Of a stretch of 64,000 bases of DNA, positions 51,301-62,608 are shown piece after piece; position 1 is the first letter of the stretch, and each line of letters opens with the position of its first letter. Location of the stretch: assembly GCA_036346255.1 (NCBI GenBank), contig CM070632.1, positions 27,182,657 through 27,246,656 on the forward strand, written 5' to 3'. This DNA comes from Ampelocalamus luodianensis. Its lineage: Eukaryota; Streptophyta; Magnoliopsida; Poales; Poaceae. A model generated the notes under the pieces. That model searched no databases. It saw only the letters and a list, made by a program, of their open reading frames with translations, and was not told where the DNA came from. The position numbers and the translations under genes were made by a program.

Positions 51301-54300
51301 TTACCATGTTACACAGGGGAATTGTTAATGCCCTACAGCCATACTACATTTACATGAGCAAGTTCGGAATACTTGTTAATTTTTTGGTTACATGTGTTAA
51401 GAGTATTGTGTATTCTACATTCTCTCTCTCTTGGCCCATGTGGCCCTTGTAGCCCATGAGGCCCATGTATCTATGTCTATATATATCTCCTTCATTAATG
51501 AATAAAATGCAGAGTTGTGAATAGCAAACCCTAGTTTCATTGTTGTAACATGGTATCAGAGCCTAACCCTAACCCTAGCCTCAGTTCTACCGCCAACGCT
51601 GCGGTGCGCTAGTAGGGCTTTTCGCCGGCCAGCGGGCTGGCGACTCTGCTTCATCACGGCGCCGAAGAGCTTCATCACCACGGCGCCAAAGATACCACGG
51701 CGGGCCTGAGCTCTCTGCTTCATCACGGCGCCGAAGATCCATCCTCTCTTCACCAATCCATCCTCTCTTCACCAGGAGGTCGTGCCGTCTTCGTCGTTCA
51801 CCTGGAGGTTGCGCGACGTCTCCGGGTCGTGCGCCGTCTCCATTGCCCGCGCCTGGAGGTCGCTTCTGCGCCGCCTCGCGTCGTCTTCTTCGCGCCTGGT
51901 GGTCGCTTCCGCGCTCCTCTGGTCTCCGCCTCCTCCGTCTGCAGCCCTTGCGCCTGGAGGTTGCGCAGCCCGAGGTCGCGCCGTCTTCGTCGTTCACCTG
52001 GAGGTCGCGCGACGTCTCCGGGTCATGCGCCGTCTCCATCGCCCGCGCCTGGAGGTCGCTTCCGCGCCGCCTCGCGGCGTCTTCTTCGCGCCTGGAGATC
52101 GCTTCCGCGCTCCTCTGGTCTCCGCCTCCTCCGTCTGCAGCCCTTGCGCCTGGAGGTTGCGCCGGATCTCCTCTGCTCCGGTCCTCCTCTGCTTGCCTCA
52201 CGACTGGTGTCTCTTCTGCTCCAGTCGGATCTGAGTGGTATCTCCTCTGCTTGCTTGAGTTTTATATTGCTTGGTGCTGTTGCTTAGTATACCGTTTGCT
52301 CTGTCGATCTTTGCTCGAGATTAATCTTCTTTGTGTGATTAGTACTGTTGCTCTATACTGTTGTGTGGTATGGCTAGATCTGACTCAATGTTTGGAGGTA
52401 GTTCATCTCTTGTGTTCACGGACATCAAGCTCGATGGGTTGAACTACCGGGCATGGGCATTCTCAGTCAAGACTACTCTCAGAGGTTATGGTTTGGCATC
52501 TCATTTGACTGACGATCCTCCTGATTCAAAGATGGTTGATGTTGAGGTATTAAAGTCTTGGCAGAAAGAGGATGGTCGTGTCATGACCGGCATTGTGCTA
52601 AGTGTTGATGTTTCTCTGTGGATGAGTCTTGAGTATCATACTTAAGCTAAACAGATGTGGACATACTTTGAAAAGAGATATGTTCAGTCCAGTGGTGCTC
52701 TTCGCTTCACATTGATGAAGAACATTCATAGTCTTCAGCAGCAGCCGGATCAGTCAGTGGAGGAGTATTACAGTGCTTTCACTCATATCACTGGTCCTCT
52801 GGAGTCTATGACAGAAAGGTCTTTGTTACTGTTAGTCTTGTCTTTGCCAAAGATGAGTATGCTCGTGACGCTTATGTATCGGTTTGTGATGGGGCTTCGA
52901 TCGGAGTTTGAGCCTGTTCGTACTCAGTTGCTCAACTATCCCACTCCACCGACTTTGACTGAGGTGCTCTCTAGTTTGATTGCAGAGGAGACTCGTCTTC
53001 ATTCACTTATGTCTTTCTCAGGATCCTCACCACATGCGCATTCGAGTCTCTCACGTGATGCGGATCTACAGAGCGACACCACAGGAGTGCTTGTATGTTC
53101 CCATTGCAAGAGGACTAGTCATCATGTTGACAAATGTTTCAAGTTACATCGGATCGACTTATTGCTTATCGTGCTGAAACGACCATCGATCGTCGTCGTG
53201 GAGCACCCATCGGGCCTTCCGGCGATCCACTGCTGCCACATCCACATCTACCGTGACTTCTGGATTAGTGTCTGCTATGACATCAGTTGCACCTTCTGCT
53301 TCTAGCGCTGCTCATCCTTGGGTCTTGGACTCAGGTGCCTCTTTTCATGTCACATCTGATAGCTCTCAGCTTGTTGCTCGTAGGCTCGTGAGTGATGCTA
53401 CATATGTTCACACTGCTGATGGTACACCTTGCTCTATTACCCATCAGGGCATTCTCTCTACATCTCGCTTCTCTGTTCCTGATGTGTCTTTTGTTCCTCA
53501 GTTATCTATGAATCTTCTTTCTGTTGGTCAACTAACTGATCTGAACTGTTTCATTGGATTTGATGATTTTTCTTGTTTTATTCAGGATCGTCAGAGCAAA
53601 AGAGTGATTGGTTCTGGCCATCGCCGTAGAGGCTCTCCTAGTCTCTATGTCTTGGACACCTTACATCTTCCTTCCACCAGTACGTCGAAGGCCTTAGTGT
53701 CTTCTGCTATGTCATCATCTCAGTCTCCTGTTGGGTCTTCCTTCAGCATGTGGCATCATCGACTTGGTCATCTTTGTGGAGCTCGCCTCACGACTCTAGT
53801 TCACCGGGGTTCCTTAGGTCATGTCCTTTGTTGAGTCTAGATTTCATTGTCGGTTGTAAGTGGGGAAACGGCTACAACTTCCATATCGATGAGTACCTCT
53901 CGGTCTTCTGATCTTTTTGATTTGGTGCATTCAGATGTATGGGGTCCATCTCCTTTTGTGTCGAAGGGTGGTCATAGTTATTATGTCATATTTGTTGATG
54001 ATCACTCTCGATATACTTGGATCTATTTTATGAAACATCGCTCTCAGTTGATTTCTATTTATCAGTCTTTTGCTAAGATGGTTCATACACAGTTTTCTTC
54101 TTCCATTCGTGTTTTTCGTTCTGACTCTGGAGGAGAGTATCTTTCCTCAGCCTTTCGTCAGTTCCTTTCTTCTGAGGGTACTCTTCCTCAGCTCTCGTGT
54201 CCTGGTGCTCATGCTCAGAATGGTGTTGCTGAGCGCAAGCATCGTCACATCATCGAGACTGCTCGTACTCTTCTCATTTCCTCCTTTGTCCCCTCTCACT

Positions 54301-57300
54301 TTTGGGGAAGCGGTCTCTACAGCAATCTATCTTATTAACCGTCAACCCTCTTCCAAGCTTGGGGCAAGTGTCTGGTGAGGTCTTGTCTGAGCACACCGCC
54401 ACTATGCTCATCTTCGTGTTTTTGGTTGTGTCTACTATGTCCTTCTAGCACCTCGTGAGCGCACAAAGCTGAGCTCTCAGTCAGTTGAGTGTGTTTTTCT
54501 GGGTTATAGTCCTGAGCATAAGGGCTATCGTTGCTATGATCCCTCAACACGTCGCATTCGCACCTCTCGTGATGTGACTTTTGATGAGGGACGACCTTTC
54601 TTTCATCATTCTTCTACACATCCCACTTCTCCTTCAACAGATTCCACTTCCTTTTTGTGTCTACCTCCTATTCCTTCATCGACTTGCCTTCTCCAGATAC
54701 ACCTTCTCCACCGATTTCACCTTCTAGTGTGCCTTCTCCACCAGCTCCAACAGTTTCTCCACCGGCTTCTCCACCACTCCACCAGTTTCTGACACTTCCA
54801 CTTTTCCCTTCCACTATAGTCGCCGACAGAGAGTTCCGCCGATCCTCGTCCTCCTCTCCTCCACTTGATCCTCGGCGGTACCATCGACTCGGCGATCGTT
54901 CTACTACATCACGATATGCTCTACGTGATCGTTCTTCTATTCAGGCACCAGAGAGATGGGGTTTTTCTTGTGCAGGTGTAGTAGTCGAGCCGAGTACACA
55001 TCAGGAGGCTGTCAGTATACCTGAGTGACAGTTGGCTATGACAGAGGAGCTCACAGTATTAGAGTGCACAGACACTTGGGATCTTGTCCCGCTACCATCT
55101 GGAGCTGTTCCTATTACTTGCAAGTGGGTGTACAAAATAAAGAACAAGTCAGATGGGTCAGTAGAGCGATACAAGGCTCGTCTTGTTGCCAGAGGTTTTC
55201 AGCAGGCTTATGGTCGAGATTATGATGAGACTTTTGCTCCAGTTGCTCATATGACCACAGTCCGTACTCTTATTGCTGTTGCAGTAATACGCACATGGAC
55301 TATATCTCAGATGGATGTCAAGAATGCTTTTCTTCATGGTGATCTACATGAGTAGGTCTATATGTAGCCACCCCTAGGTGTTGAGGCTCCTACAGGCTAT
55401 GTTTGTCGCCTTAGGCGTGCACTATATGGTCTCAAGCAGGCTCCTCGTGCTTCGTTTGAGCGTTTCAGTTCTGTGATTCGAGTTGCTGGTTTCACTCCGA
55501 GTGAGCATGACCCTGCCTTGTTTATTCACACTTCTCAGCGAGGTTGTACTTTGCTTCTTCTGTATGTAGATGATATGCTGATCACAGGAGATGACCTGGA
55601 CTATGTGGTTTTTGTCAAGAAGAAATTGAGTGAACAATTTATGATGTCTGATTTGGGACTATTGAGCTATTTTCTAGGAATTGAGGTTCATTCTGATGGT
55701 GATGGCTACTATCTCTCTCAGCATCGCTATGTTCAGGATCTGCTTGCTCGCTCTGGGATGACAGATACTCGTACTGCTGCCACACCTATGGAGCTTCACT
55801 TGCAGCTTCGACTCACAGACAGTGTACTCCTGACAGATCCTTCCCGCTATCGTCAGCTTGTTGGGAGCCTTGTCTATCTCACTGTCACCAGGCCAGACAT
55901 TGCTCATGCTGTTCATGTGCTCAGCCAGTTTGTCAGTGCTCCTACCTCGAGTTCACTATGGTCATGTTCTTCGTGTGCTGAGATACTTGAGAGGAGGCTG
56001 CGCCCGGACAAGCGTTCTATGCGATTCGAGTCGGCTCCACTCCACGCTTACTCTGACTCCACTTGGGCGAGTGATCCTGCTGATCGCCGATCTATCACTG
56101 GCTACTGTATCTCTCTTGGTACTTCGCTTATTGCCTGGAAATCCAAGAAGCAAACTGCGGTGTCACGCTCTAGTGCAGAGGCTGAGCTTCGAGCACTTGC
56201 CGCTACAACATCAGAGATCATTTGGCTTCGATGGCTCTTGATTGATCTTGGTGTCCCTTGTGACAATCCTACCCCTCTTTTTTGTGATAATACAAGTGCC
56301 ATTCAAATTGCCAGTGATCCAGTCAAGCATGAGATGACAAAACACATTGGTGTTGATGCATCCTTCACACGATTTCATTGTCAACAGTCGACCATCGCCC
56401 TCAAGTATATTCCCTCAGAGCTTCAAGTTGCAGATTTCTTCACTAAAGCTCAGATTCGAGAACATCATCGACTTCATCTACTCAAACTCAGTGCATCAGA
56501 TCCTCCTGATCCACCTTGAGTTTGAAGGGGGGTGTTAAGAGTATTGTGTATTCTACATTCTCTCTCTCTCTCTCTCTTGGCCCATGTGGCCCTTGTAGCC
56601 CATGAGGCCCATGTATCTATGTATATATATATCTCCTTCATTAATGAATAAAATGCAGAGTTGTGAATAGCAAACTCTAGTTTCATTGTTGTAACAACAT
56701 GTACAATGCTGCTAGCCTAAACTGTGTTGCTTTTCTGCTCCCTTGCTTGATCTTCCTGTGGATTAAGTGTATCAGTTCCATGTAGTCCTTGATGCTAAAT
56801 TGGATGGTGTACTATATTACTGAGTTTTTTAATTGAAATAAGATATTTTCCTTCTTTAAAAAAGTTTATGATGTCTCTTGTCTTTCCTTTTTATCTCTTA
56901 ATTTTGCAAGGCTCAACTACCAGGTGTGATTTTACTCTAAGTTCATTGCTATTGGAATATCTACACTTCCTTCTGTCTTGATCTGTGCTATCCTCGCTTT
57001 ATCTTCAGGTTTACGTCCCTGGTGTTTTGGCTTGCAGTTCACATGTCGAAAAGGGTGATAAGGTTGCAGTGTCAGTTGGTATCGAGCAGCCTGTAGAGGA
57101 TAGTGGTTGGTCTGTTGGTATAACACGAGGAACTGTTTTACAGGGATTGCTGTCAGGCAAGCCTTTTTTTAGCTAAACTTTCCTATTCTTTTTAAAACTT
57201 TTTGGATAAGTTGATTTCGTTTCTATATGTGGTGTCCATTTTGCCTGAGAATAAACTTAAACTTTGACGTGCAAGGTTGCTTTTCTCCCTAACCAAAAGA

Positions 57301-60300
57301 TTCAAAATACAAGTTCATAAACTTGCAAAATGTTCAATGTTGCAGATGCACACTACAAAGAAAGAAAGGGTTTGTACATTGGTCAAGGGATCACTGCAAT
57401 GTCAAGGGCTGGAATATTCCGTGTTCCTCATGGAATTGCAGTAGAGATGACTGAGAGAGTATATAAGCTCCCGTCTTTTAATGGTATATTTGCATTTACG
57501 GTAAATTTTATTGAATGTTTTGCAGCAAGAAGTAAAGAACATTCAATATTATTCCATATTTGATTCTTTTAATATACAATATAAGCGGCTTTTTGATTGG
57601 CCAGCAAACTCGTCCACTATCTAGTGTGGTGTGCGGCAACTTATGTGACTAACTGCAAAAACTGTGGCCTATATTTTGGCCATCGTATGGCTAACTTTCA
57701 TAGACGTAAAAGGAGCAAAGAAGTTGTCATACGTGAGTGTGACAACCACCATCGACCAAACAATGAAAGCCATGGTGCAGTCTGCTGCACCCTGAGTTTG
57801 GCTAAATTTTGTTACCAACCAAACAATTCCTATATCGATGCATTCAACTTATTGCATTTTCTAAGCTAGTTTTGAATGTGGTGTCTTTTTTGAACTTGGG
57901 GAGCTCGTATAAATTAGAAGCCAAGAAGGCTTCTGCGCATTGGTGTCATTATAGCTCACTTCACTATAATTAGCCCTTTCTTTTCTAGGATGAGCTAATG
58001 TAGTTAGTCATGTCATATATTTAATCATCACATAATTAATGTGGCTGGTTAGTTTCCATCATCTTTTGATTGTATATCATGTCTGTTTTTGTGGCATTGC
58101 AATCTAATAGTCGGATATGTTATCGACTCTTATCATATCTCGTAGAATTTGGGATAGGGATTTTGCTATTCACAACTGTACATCTTCGTCATTATTGGGA
58201 GGATATATATAGACAATGGGCTACATGGGCCAAGAGGCCCGAGAGAGAGAGAGAATGTACAAGACCCTTAACACCCCCTTTCAAACTCAAGGTGGATAAG
58301 GGTGACCTTATGCATTGAGTTTGAGTAGATGAAGCTGATGTTGTTCTTGAGTCTGAGTTTTAGTGAAGAAATCTGCAACTTGAAGCTCTGAGGGTACATA
58401 CTGAAGGTCGATGGTCGACTACTGACAATGAGACCGTGTGAATGATGCATCAACACCAATGTGCTTTGTCAACTCATGTTTGACTGGATCACAAGTAATC
58501 TGAATGACACTTGTATTGTCACAAAATAAAGATGTAGGATTATCACAAAGAACACCAAGATTAGTTAAAAGCCATCGAAGCCAAACGATCTCTAAGGTGG
58601 TAGCGGTAAGGGCTCGAAGCTCAGCTTCTGCACTAAAGCGTGACACCGTAGTATGCTTCTTGGACTTCCAGGCAATGAACGAAGTACCAAGAGAGATGCA
58701 GTGGCCAGTGATAGATCGGCGATCAGTAGGATCACTCGCCCAAGTGGAGTCAGAGTAAGTGTGGAGCTAGAGCTGACTCGAGTTGGTATAGAACAGACAT
58801 CTGGACGCAGTCCCTCTCAAGTATCTCAGCACACGAAGAATATGACCATAGTGAACTGAGGTGGGAGCACCGACAAACTAAGCACACGAACAACATTAGC
58901 AATGTTTGGCCTGGTGATAGTGAGAAACCAGGCTCCTAATGAGTTGACAATAGCGGGAATGATCTGTCAGTGGTAAACCGTCTGTAGGTCGAAGCTTGAG
59001 CTCTATGGGTGTGGCAACATTGCGAGTATCAATCATACCAGAGCAAGCAAGCAGATCCTAAACGTAGCGATGCTGAAAGAGGTAGTAGCTATCATCATCA
59101 GAATGAACCTCAATCCCCATAAAATAGCTTAATGGTTCCAAATCGGACATCATAATATGTTCACTCAATTTCTTCCTGACAAAAGCCACATAGTCCATGT
59201 CATTTGTGATCAGCATATCATCTACATATAACAAAAGCAAAGTACAACCCTGATGAGAAGTATGAATAAATAAGGCAAGGTCATGCTCACTTGGAGTGAA
59301 ACCAACAGCTCGAATCACAGAATTAAAGCGCTCAAACCAAGCACAAGGAGCCTCCTTGACACCATGTACTGCTTAAGACGATAACCATAGCATGTAGGAG
59401 CCTCAACACCTGGGGGTGGCTGCATATAGACCCCTTCATGCAGATCACCATAAAGAAAGACATTCTTACATCCATCTGAGATATAGTCTATGTGCGTACT
59501 GCTGCAACAGCAATGAGAGTACGTAATGTAGTCATATGAGCAACTCGAGCAAAAGTCTCATCATAATCTCGACTATAAGCCTGCTGAAAACCTCTTGCAA
59601 CAAGACGAGCCTTGTATCGCTCCACTGAACCATCGAACTTGTTCTTTACTTTGTACACCCACTTGCAAGTTATAGGAACAACTCTAGATGGTAGCGGAAC
59701 AAGATCTCAAGTTCATGTATACTCTAATGCTGTAAGTTCAGTCATAGCCAACTGCCACTTAGGTATACTGGCTACCTCCTGATAGATACTCGGCTTAGAT
59801 ACTGCACCTGCACGAGAAAAACCCCATCTCTCTGGTGCCTGAATAGAAGAATGATTACGTAGGGCATACTGTGATATGGTAGAACAATCGTCAGAGTCGG
59901 TGGTACTGGCCGGAGGGTCAAGTAAGGAGAGGAGGATTGAGGATTAGAAGGAACTCTCTGTCGGCGACTATAGTGAAAGAGAAAGTGGAAGTGTCAGAAA
60001 TTGGCCGAGCTAGTGGAGGAGACACACTAGAAGGTGAAACTGGTGGAGAAAGTGTATCTCAGATGGATGTCTAGCATGATAATCAACAAGCTGATCTGGA
60101 TGTAACTTGAAACACTTGTCAACAAGATGACCAATCCTCTTGCAATGAGAACATACCAGCACTCTGGTGGATGTAGCTCTGGTAGATCCAGACCGCTGTG
60201 AAAGACTCAGGACATCATGTGGTGAGGATCCTGAGATAGGCATAAGTGAATGAAGACGAGTTTCCTCTGCAATCAAACTAGAGAGCGTTTCAGTCAAAGT

Positions 60301-62608
60301 CGGTGGAGTAGGATAGTTGGGTAACTGAGTACAAATAGGTCCAAACTCTGATCGAAGCCCTATCACAAACTGATACATGAGTGTTTGTTGAGCATACTCC
60401 TCTTTGGCAACACAAGACTGGCAAGCAGTCGCAATCTTCAGTGTCATAGACTCCAGAGAGCCAGTGATAGGAGTGAATGCACAATAATACCCCACCACTG
60501 ACATGTCCTGCTACTGAATACTATGAAGGTTCTTGAGCAATGTGAAGCGAAGAGCACCACTACATCTGTTTGGCTGAAGTATGATACTCAAGACTCATCT
60601 TTAGAGAAACATCAACACTCGAGACAAAGCCAGTCATGACTCATGACACGGTCATCTTCTTTTTGCCAAACTTTTACCGCCTCAGCATTAACCTTCTTTG
60701 GATCAAGAGGATCGTCAGTCAAATGAGAAGCCAAACCATAACCCTTATGAGTAGTCTGGACTGAGAAAGCCTATGCTCGATAGTTTAAACTATCGAGCTT
60801 GATGTCCGTGAACACGAGAGATGAACTGCCCCTAAACATTGAGTCAGACTTGGCCATCTTGATAGACCACAATCACCAAGCAGCAGCACAATAGCAGTAC
60901 AGAGTACAGAGCACTCAGGAAGAGCAATCAACAACAGCAGAGCAACAGTAGTAGCATCGACAATAGTAGCATCACCAGCAGCAGAACAACAGTAGCATTA
61001 ACAGCAGGGCTAGAGTAGTACCGAGCAGCATGCGGAAGCATAGCCGGGTGGCGAGGAGGCTGGCGATCAGGTTGCGAGGTCGCCGGAGCAGAAGAAGTCC
61101 TCGGGTCCAGGTGGCGACGCTGCACCAAGCGACGGGTCCTGGCGGCGATGAAGCAGAGGCGGCGTCGCCGGAGAGGCGGTGTCACGTCGCCCTCAGAGCA
61201 GAGGCGGTGTCGGAGCAGAGGCGCGGATCCGGAGGAGGCGGCTCAGGCGACGACGGAGAGGAGGAAGGCCGAGGCGTCATCGGGCAATGAAGACAAGGTG
61301 GCGACAGAGCAGAGGCGCTTGTGGCGCGGATCCAGAGGAGGAGGCGACGTCGGGCGATGAAGACGAGGCGGCGGCTACGAGCTCTGATACCCGTGCCTCC
61401 TCACGTTGGGTTCATCATGGAGTAGAGGAGCGGCTCAGGGCCCGCCAGCCCGAGTAGAGGAGGCTAGCAAAGACGCTGGCGATGGTTTTAGGAAATAGGG
61501 TTAGGGTTTGGGTGGACGAGCTTTGATACTATGTTAGAATTTGGGAGAGGGATTTTGCTATTCACAACTGTGCATCTTATTCATTATTGAGATGGTATAC
61601 ATAGATATAGGGTTACAAGAGCCTCATGGGTCACATGGGCCAAGAGGCCCAAGAGAGAGAGAGAATGTACATGATTCTTAACCGTAACATTAGGACTTGG
61701 TGACTTGCTAGTTCTTAGTTTGATGCATGGACCATGGTTAGGCTCAATAATTGTGTGCATGCAGCCAAATGCTTGTTGGCATGCATCCGTACTTCTGAAT
61801 TTTGATTGATAGAACCTTTTCCTTGATGATAACATCCATGAAGTTTCTTTCTTTCTTTCTTTTTGAACCAGAAGTGGAAACCGTCCTGATTTTTCTTTTA
61901 TTAGAAACCGACAATAGGTTCATCAAGACTTACACATAAAAGAAAACAAAAGCATCCAACCAAAGCCCTCAGGCCACATGATGTTAAATACTAGGCATGG
62001 CATCCAAAATGAAATCCAGAGATGAAAACAGCTACTGGTTCACCATAACAAAAGCTAGAACTAGTATCTTTCTATCTCTTAAGGCTTCTTCATCTTCCAG
62101 ATATATCACCACCAATGTCTCAGCCATGTTGAATCTGATGCGTTAATGGCTTCCATCCTCACTTGGCATTGAACACTTCAGCTGCAACTTGCTCTAGCAA
62201 TATGCCCTGGTCTACCTCCTCTTTCTTCATTAGTGTCCAAAAATTCAGCCAATGACAAACTGAGAGAATTAGAGCAATAGGGTTATTGGGTTCAGATGGT
62301 ATTTTGTTCTGGAAACACACTGCATTGTGTGGTTTCCAAATTGACCATAGTATTGCAGTCGCTCCCACCATGATTATTAACCTTTTCACTTTTTTTTTTC
62401 TGAACTGCCTTACTTGATTAGTATTTCATCTAATGTCTCTGTAAATGTTTCTAGCCACTGTCTCCCATTGCCCTTGGCTTATAATTGAATATACTTGTTT
62501 CTTCAAATCCATGAGCCCTAACTGTTCTTTGCTTTTGTCATCTAGATGTGCTTGAAGGAGAGATATTTCTTCAAAATTTGCCAAGTATTGTGGCTGCTCG
62601 TGTCCTTG
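45386..62608 (+). CDS. NSUN6: NSUN6-like RNA (cytosine-5) methyltransferase, N-terminal half
   Basis: Family members methylate C5 of cytosine in tRNA or mRNA using SAM. Exons: 45386-45525, 49860-50184, 57009-57156, 57346-57483, 62546-62608. Phases match throughout, giving 271 codons plus one base, and the next exon lies beyond the window. Residues 1-47 include RLRWQPEVEEYFAAAYGRD. Exon 2 opens with HPSCYSCIRVNTLKSSTD, and a PUA RNA-binding domain spans exons 2-3 (KEVIVSRKCAESVLRGAQ, then VYVPGVLACSSHVEKGD). Exon 4 has RKGLYIGQGITAMSRAGIF and exon 5 EIFLQNLPSIVAARVL, which leads into the Rossmann methyltransferase fold (motif I and the catalytic cysteines are off-window). Intron 3 uses a GC donor (CAG|GCAAGC). 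Introns 1, 2 and 4 are about 4.3, 6.8 and 5.1 kb because of retrotransposons. Confidence 0.9.
45526..47171. other. NSUN6 intron 1, native part
   Basis: Intronic sequence before the gag-only element. The donor is GC|GTGAGC at 45526. Retention would meet an in-frame TGA immediately. No further gene, transposon end or RNA gene was recognised. Short frames at 46238-46456 and 46557-46793 have no domain. Confidence 0.5.
47172..47476 (+). repeat. 5' LTR of the gag-only element
   Basis: 305 bp, starting TGTCACGGATAGC and ending GGTTCGTATCA. CTATATAAAGAG near 47330 is the TATA box. The single difference from the 3' LTR is TGTGTTC against TGCGTTC. Confidence 0.95.
47529..48824 (+). pseudogene. gag of the gag-only element
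   Basis: The start region (MPPKIDSLADARLDRLEQAQ) is at 47529 in one frame. The main gag body, MRTMFEACAS onward, is at 47687-48709 in a second frame with the capsid-type domain (ITWLTKCDQYF, HSWFYQLEHDEG, AIKHLQQTGTLAKYQQEFTD, GLSEPIHTHV). The zinc knuckle CFNCDEQFVKGHRC and a following LEPEGD segment are at about 48690-48824, back in the first frame. So two frame changes separate the parts. A 36-bp tandem duplication at 47879-47950 encodes GFAPRRGNGDDF twice. The stop is followed by the polypurine tract, with no protease or RT. Confidence 0.85.
48867..49171 (+). repeat. 3' LTR of the gag-only element
   Basis: 305 bp, identical to the 5' LTR except for one base. It follows the polypurine tract and ends at TATCA just before the GTAAT duplication. 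Confidence 0.95.
49177..49859. other. NSUN6 intron 1, end
   Basis: AT-rich intronic sequence ending in a pyrimidine stretch and CTTGACCAG before exon 2. No other feature was seen. Confidence 0.5.
50185..51394. other. NSUN6 intron 2, part before the copia element
   Basis: After the donor (CAG|GTACAT) comes AT-rich intron, then from about 50520 to 51240 a GC-rich insert-like patch with a 45-bp tandem repeat (units from 50679 and 50724, beginning CGGATAAGTGAAGGGCC). The patch has overlapping frames without any recognised domain, and its composition differs sharply from the surrounding intron, which suggests a transposed segment. Ends could not be defined. Confidence 0.45.
51395..51550 (+). repeat. 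5' LTR of the sense copia element
   Basis: 156 bp, starting TGTTAAGAGTATTG and ending TTGTTGTAACA. It contains TCTATATATATCTCC (a likely TATA box) and AATGAATAAAATG (a likely poly(A) signal). Confidence 0.93.
51784..52162. repeat. 196-bp tandem repeat in the copia leader
   Basis: GCCGTCTTCGTCGTTCACC starts at 51784 and again at 51980. The second copy runs to about 52162. The copies are over 95 percent similar by eye and very GC-rich, with CGCCTGGAGGTCGCTTC subrepeats inside each. They lie between the primer-binding site and gag, so they extend the untranslated leader. Confidence 0.9.
52370..56519 (+). pseudogene. copia gag-pol polyprotein, broken
   Basis: gag starts at 52370 (MARSDSMFGGSS) and has FTDIKLDGLNYRAWAFSV, then a TAA at 52643-52645 before QMWTYFEKRYVQSSGALRF. 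The zinc knuckle is CSHCKRTSHHVDKC, with Ser where the family has Gly. Protease DSGASFHV is near 53320. GAG-pre-integrase MWHHRLGHL is near 53750, followed by a TGA at 53832-53834. Integrase has HSDVWGP, RSDSGGEY and NGVAERKHRHIIETAR (53930-54290). RT has CKWVYKIKNKSDGSVERYKA, DVKNAFLHGDLHE, two TAGs near 55355, and catalytic YVDDMLITGDD (about 55566). RNase H has YSDSTWASDPADRRSITGYC and SSAEAELRAL, ending at 56519. A frameshift lies near 55950. The copy is not autonomous. Confidence 0.93.
56533..56696 (+). repeat. 3' LTR of the sense copia element
   Basis: 164 bp. It is the same as the 5' LTR except for two substitutions and a (TC)n tract eight bases longer. Confidence 0.93.
57585..57840. 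mobile_element. possible MITE in NSUN6 intron 4
   Basis: The left part (GGCTTTTTGATTGGCCAGC) and the reverse complement of the right part (GGAATTGTTTGGTTGGTAAC) are loosely similar, and the centre has the balanced composition of small grass DNA transposons. No target-site duplication was settled, so this is tentative. Confidence 0.3.
58140..61689 (-). mobile_element. antisense Ty1/copia element, internally deleted
   Basis: Same family as the sense element at 51395-56696. On the minus strand: 5' LTR 61689-61532, PBS-like TAGTATCAAAGCTC, GC-rich leader (to about 60860), gag, RT, RNase H and a 3' LTR 58273-58140 preceded by the polypurine tract GAAAGGGGG. The LTRs have drifted apart (134 and 158 bp) and no 5-bp duplication matches (flanks ATATC and TTAGG), so it is much older than the sense copy. 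The sequence passes directly from the gag zinc knuckle to the RT lead-in near 60065, removing protease and integrase. Confidence 0.88.
58310..60860 (-). pseudogene. copia gag-RT-RNase H remnants (antisense)
   Basis: gag remnant at 60504-60010 (GLRSEFGPICTQLPNYP, LIAEETRLHSLM, intact knuckle CSHCKRIGHLVDKC). RT C-terminal half at 59318-59058 (GFTPSEHDLALFIHTS and catalytic YVDDMLITND). RNase H at 58646-58419 (AEAELRALTATTLEIVWLRW, LFCDNTSVIQI). The coding parts are split by stops and frameshifts. Compared with the sense copy, about 1.5 kb between the knuckle and the Ser/Pro-rich RT lead-in is missing. Confidence 0.88.
61840..62400 (-). mobile_element. 5'-truncated LINE tail
   Basis: A minus-strand frame at 62389-62159 (AILWSIWKPHNAVCFQNK, then HWLNFWTLMKKEE) matches the C-terminal end of plant L1-type LINE ORF2 proteins. 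Downstream on the minus strand, after about 300 bp of non-coding sequence, (AAAG)n-like A-rich sequence at 61862-61843 is a plausible LINE 3' tail. LINE insertions are typically 5'-truncated like this. It lies in NSUN6 intron 4 in antisense. Confidence 0.65.

Larger units (their letters stand above)
51395..56696 (+). mobile_element. Ty1/copia retrotransposon, 5.3 kb, TSD ACATG
   Basis: 5,302 bp with short LTRs at 51395-51550 and 56533-56696. PBS TGGTATCAGAGC directly abuts the 5' LTR (51551-51562), and GAAGGGGGG lies before the 3' LTR. ACATG flanks both sides (51390-51394 and 56697-56701). Coding order is gag, protease, integrase, RT, RNase H, which defines copia. The LTRs differ by two substitutions and a longer (TC)n in the 3' copy, so insertion is fairly recent, but the internal region has several stops and frameshifts. 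It lies in sense orientation in NSUN6 intron 2. Confidence 0.95.

Noticed and set aside
51556..52287. Long open frames on both strands upstream of copia gag
   Set aside because: They are produced by the 196-bp GC-rich tandem repeat in the element leader.
57152..57157. GT donor at 57152 for NSUN6 intron 3
   Set aside because: It would leave exon 3 in the wrong phase for exon 4. The GC donor at 57157 preserves the frame and the conserved protein sequence.
60928..61457. GC-rich open frames as a gene
   Set aside because: They are the decayed leader of the antisense copia element, matching the leader style of the sense copy.
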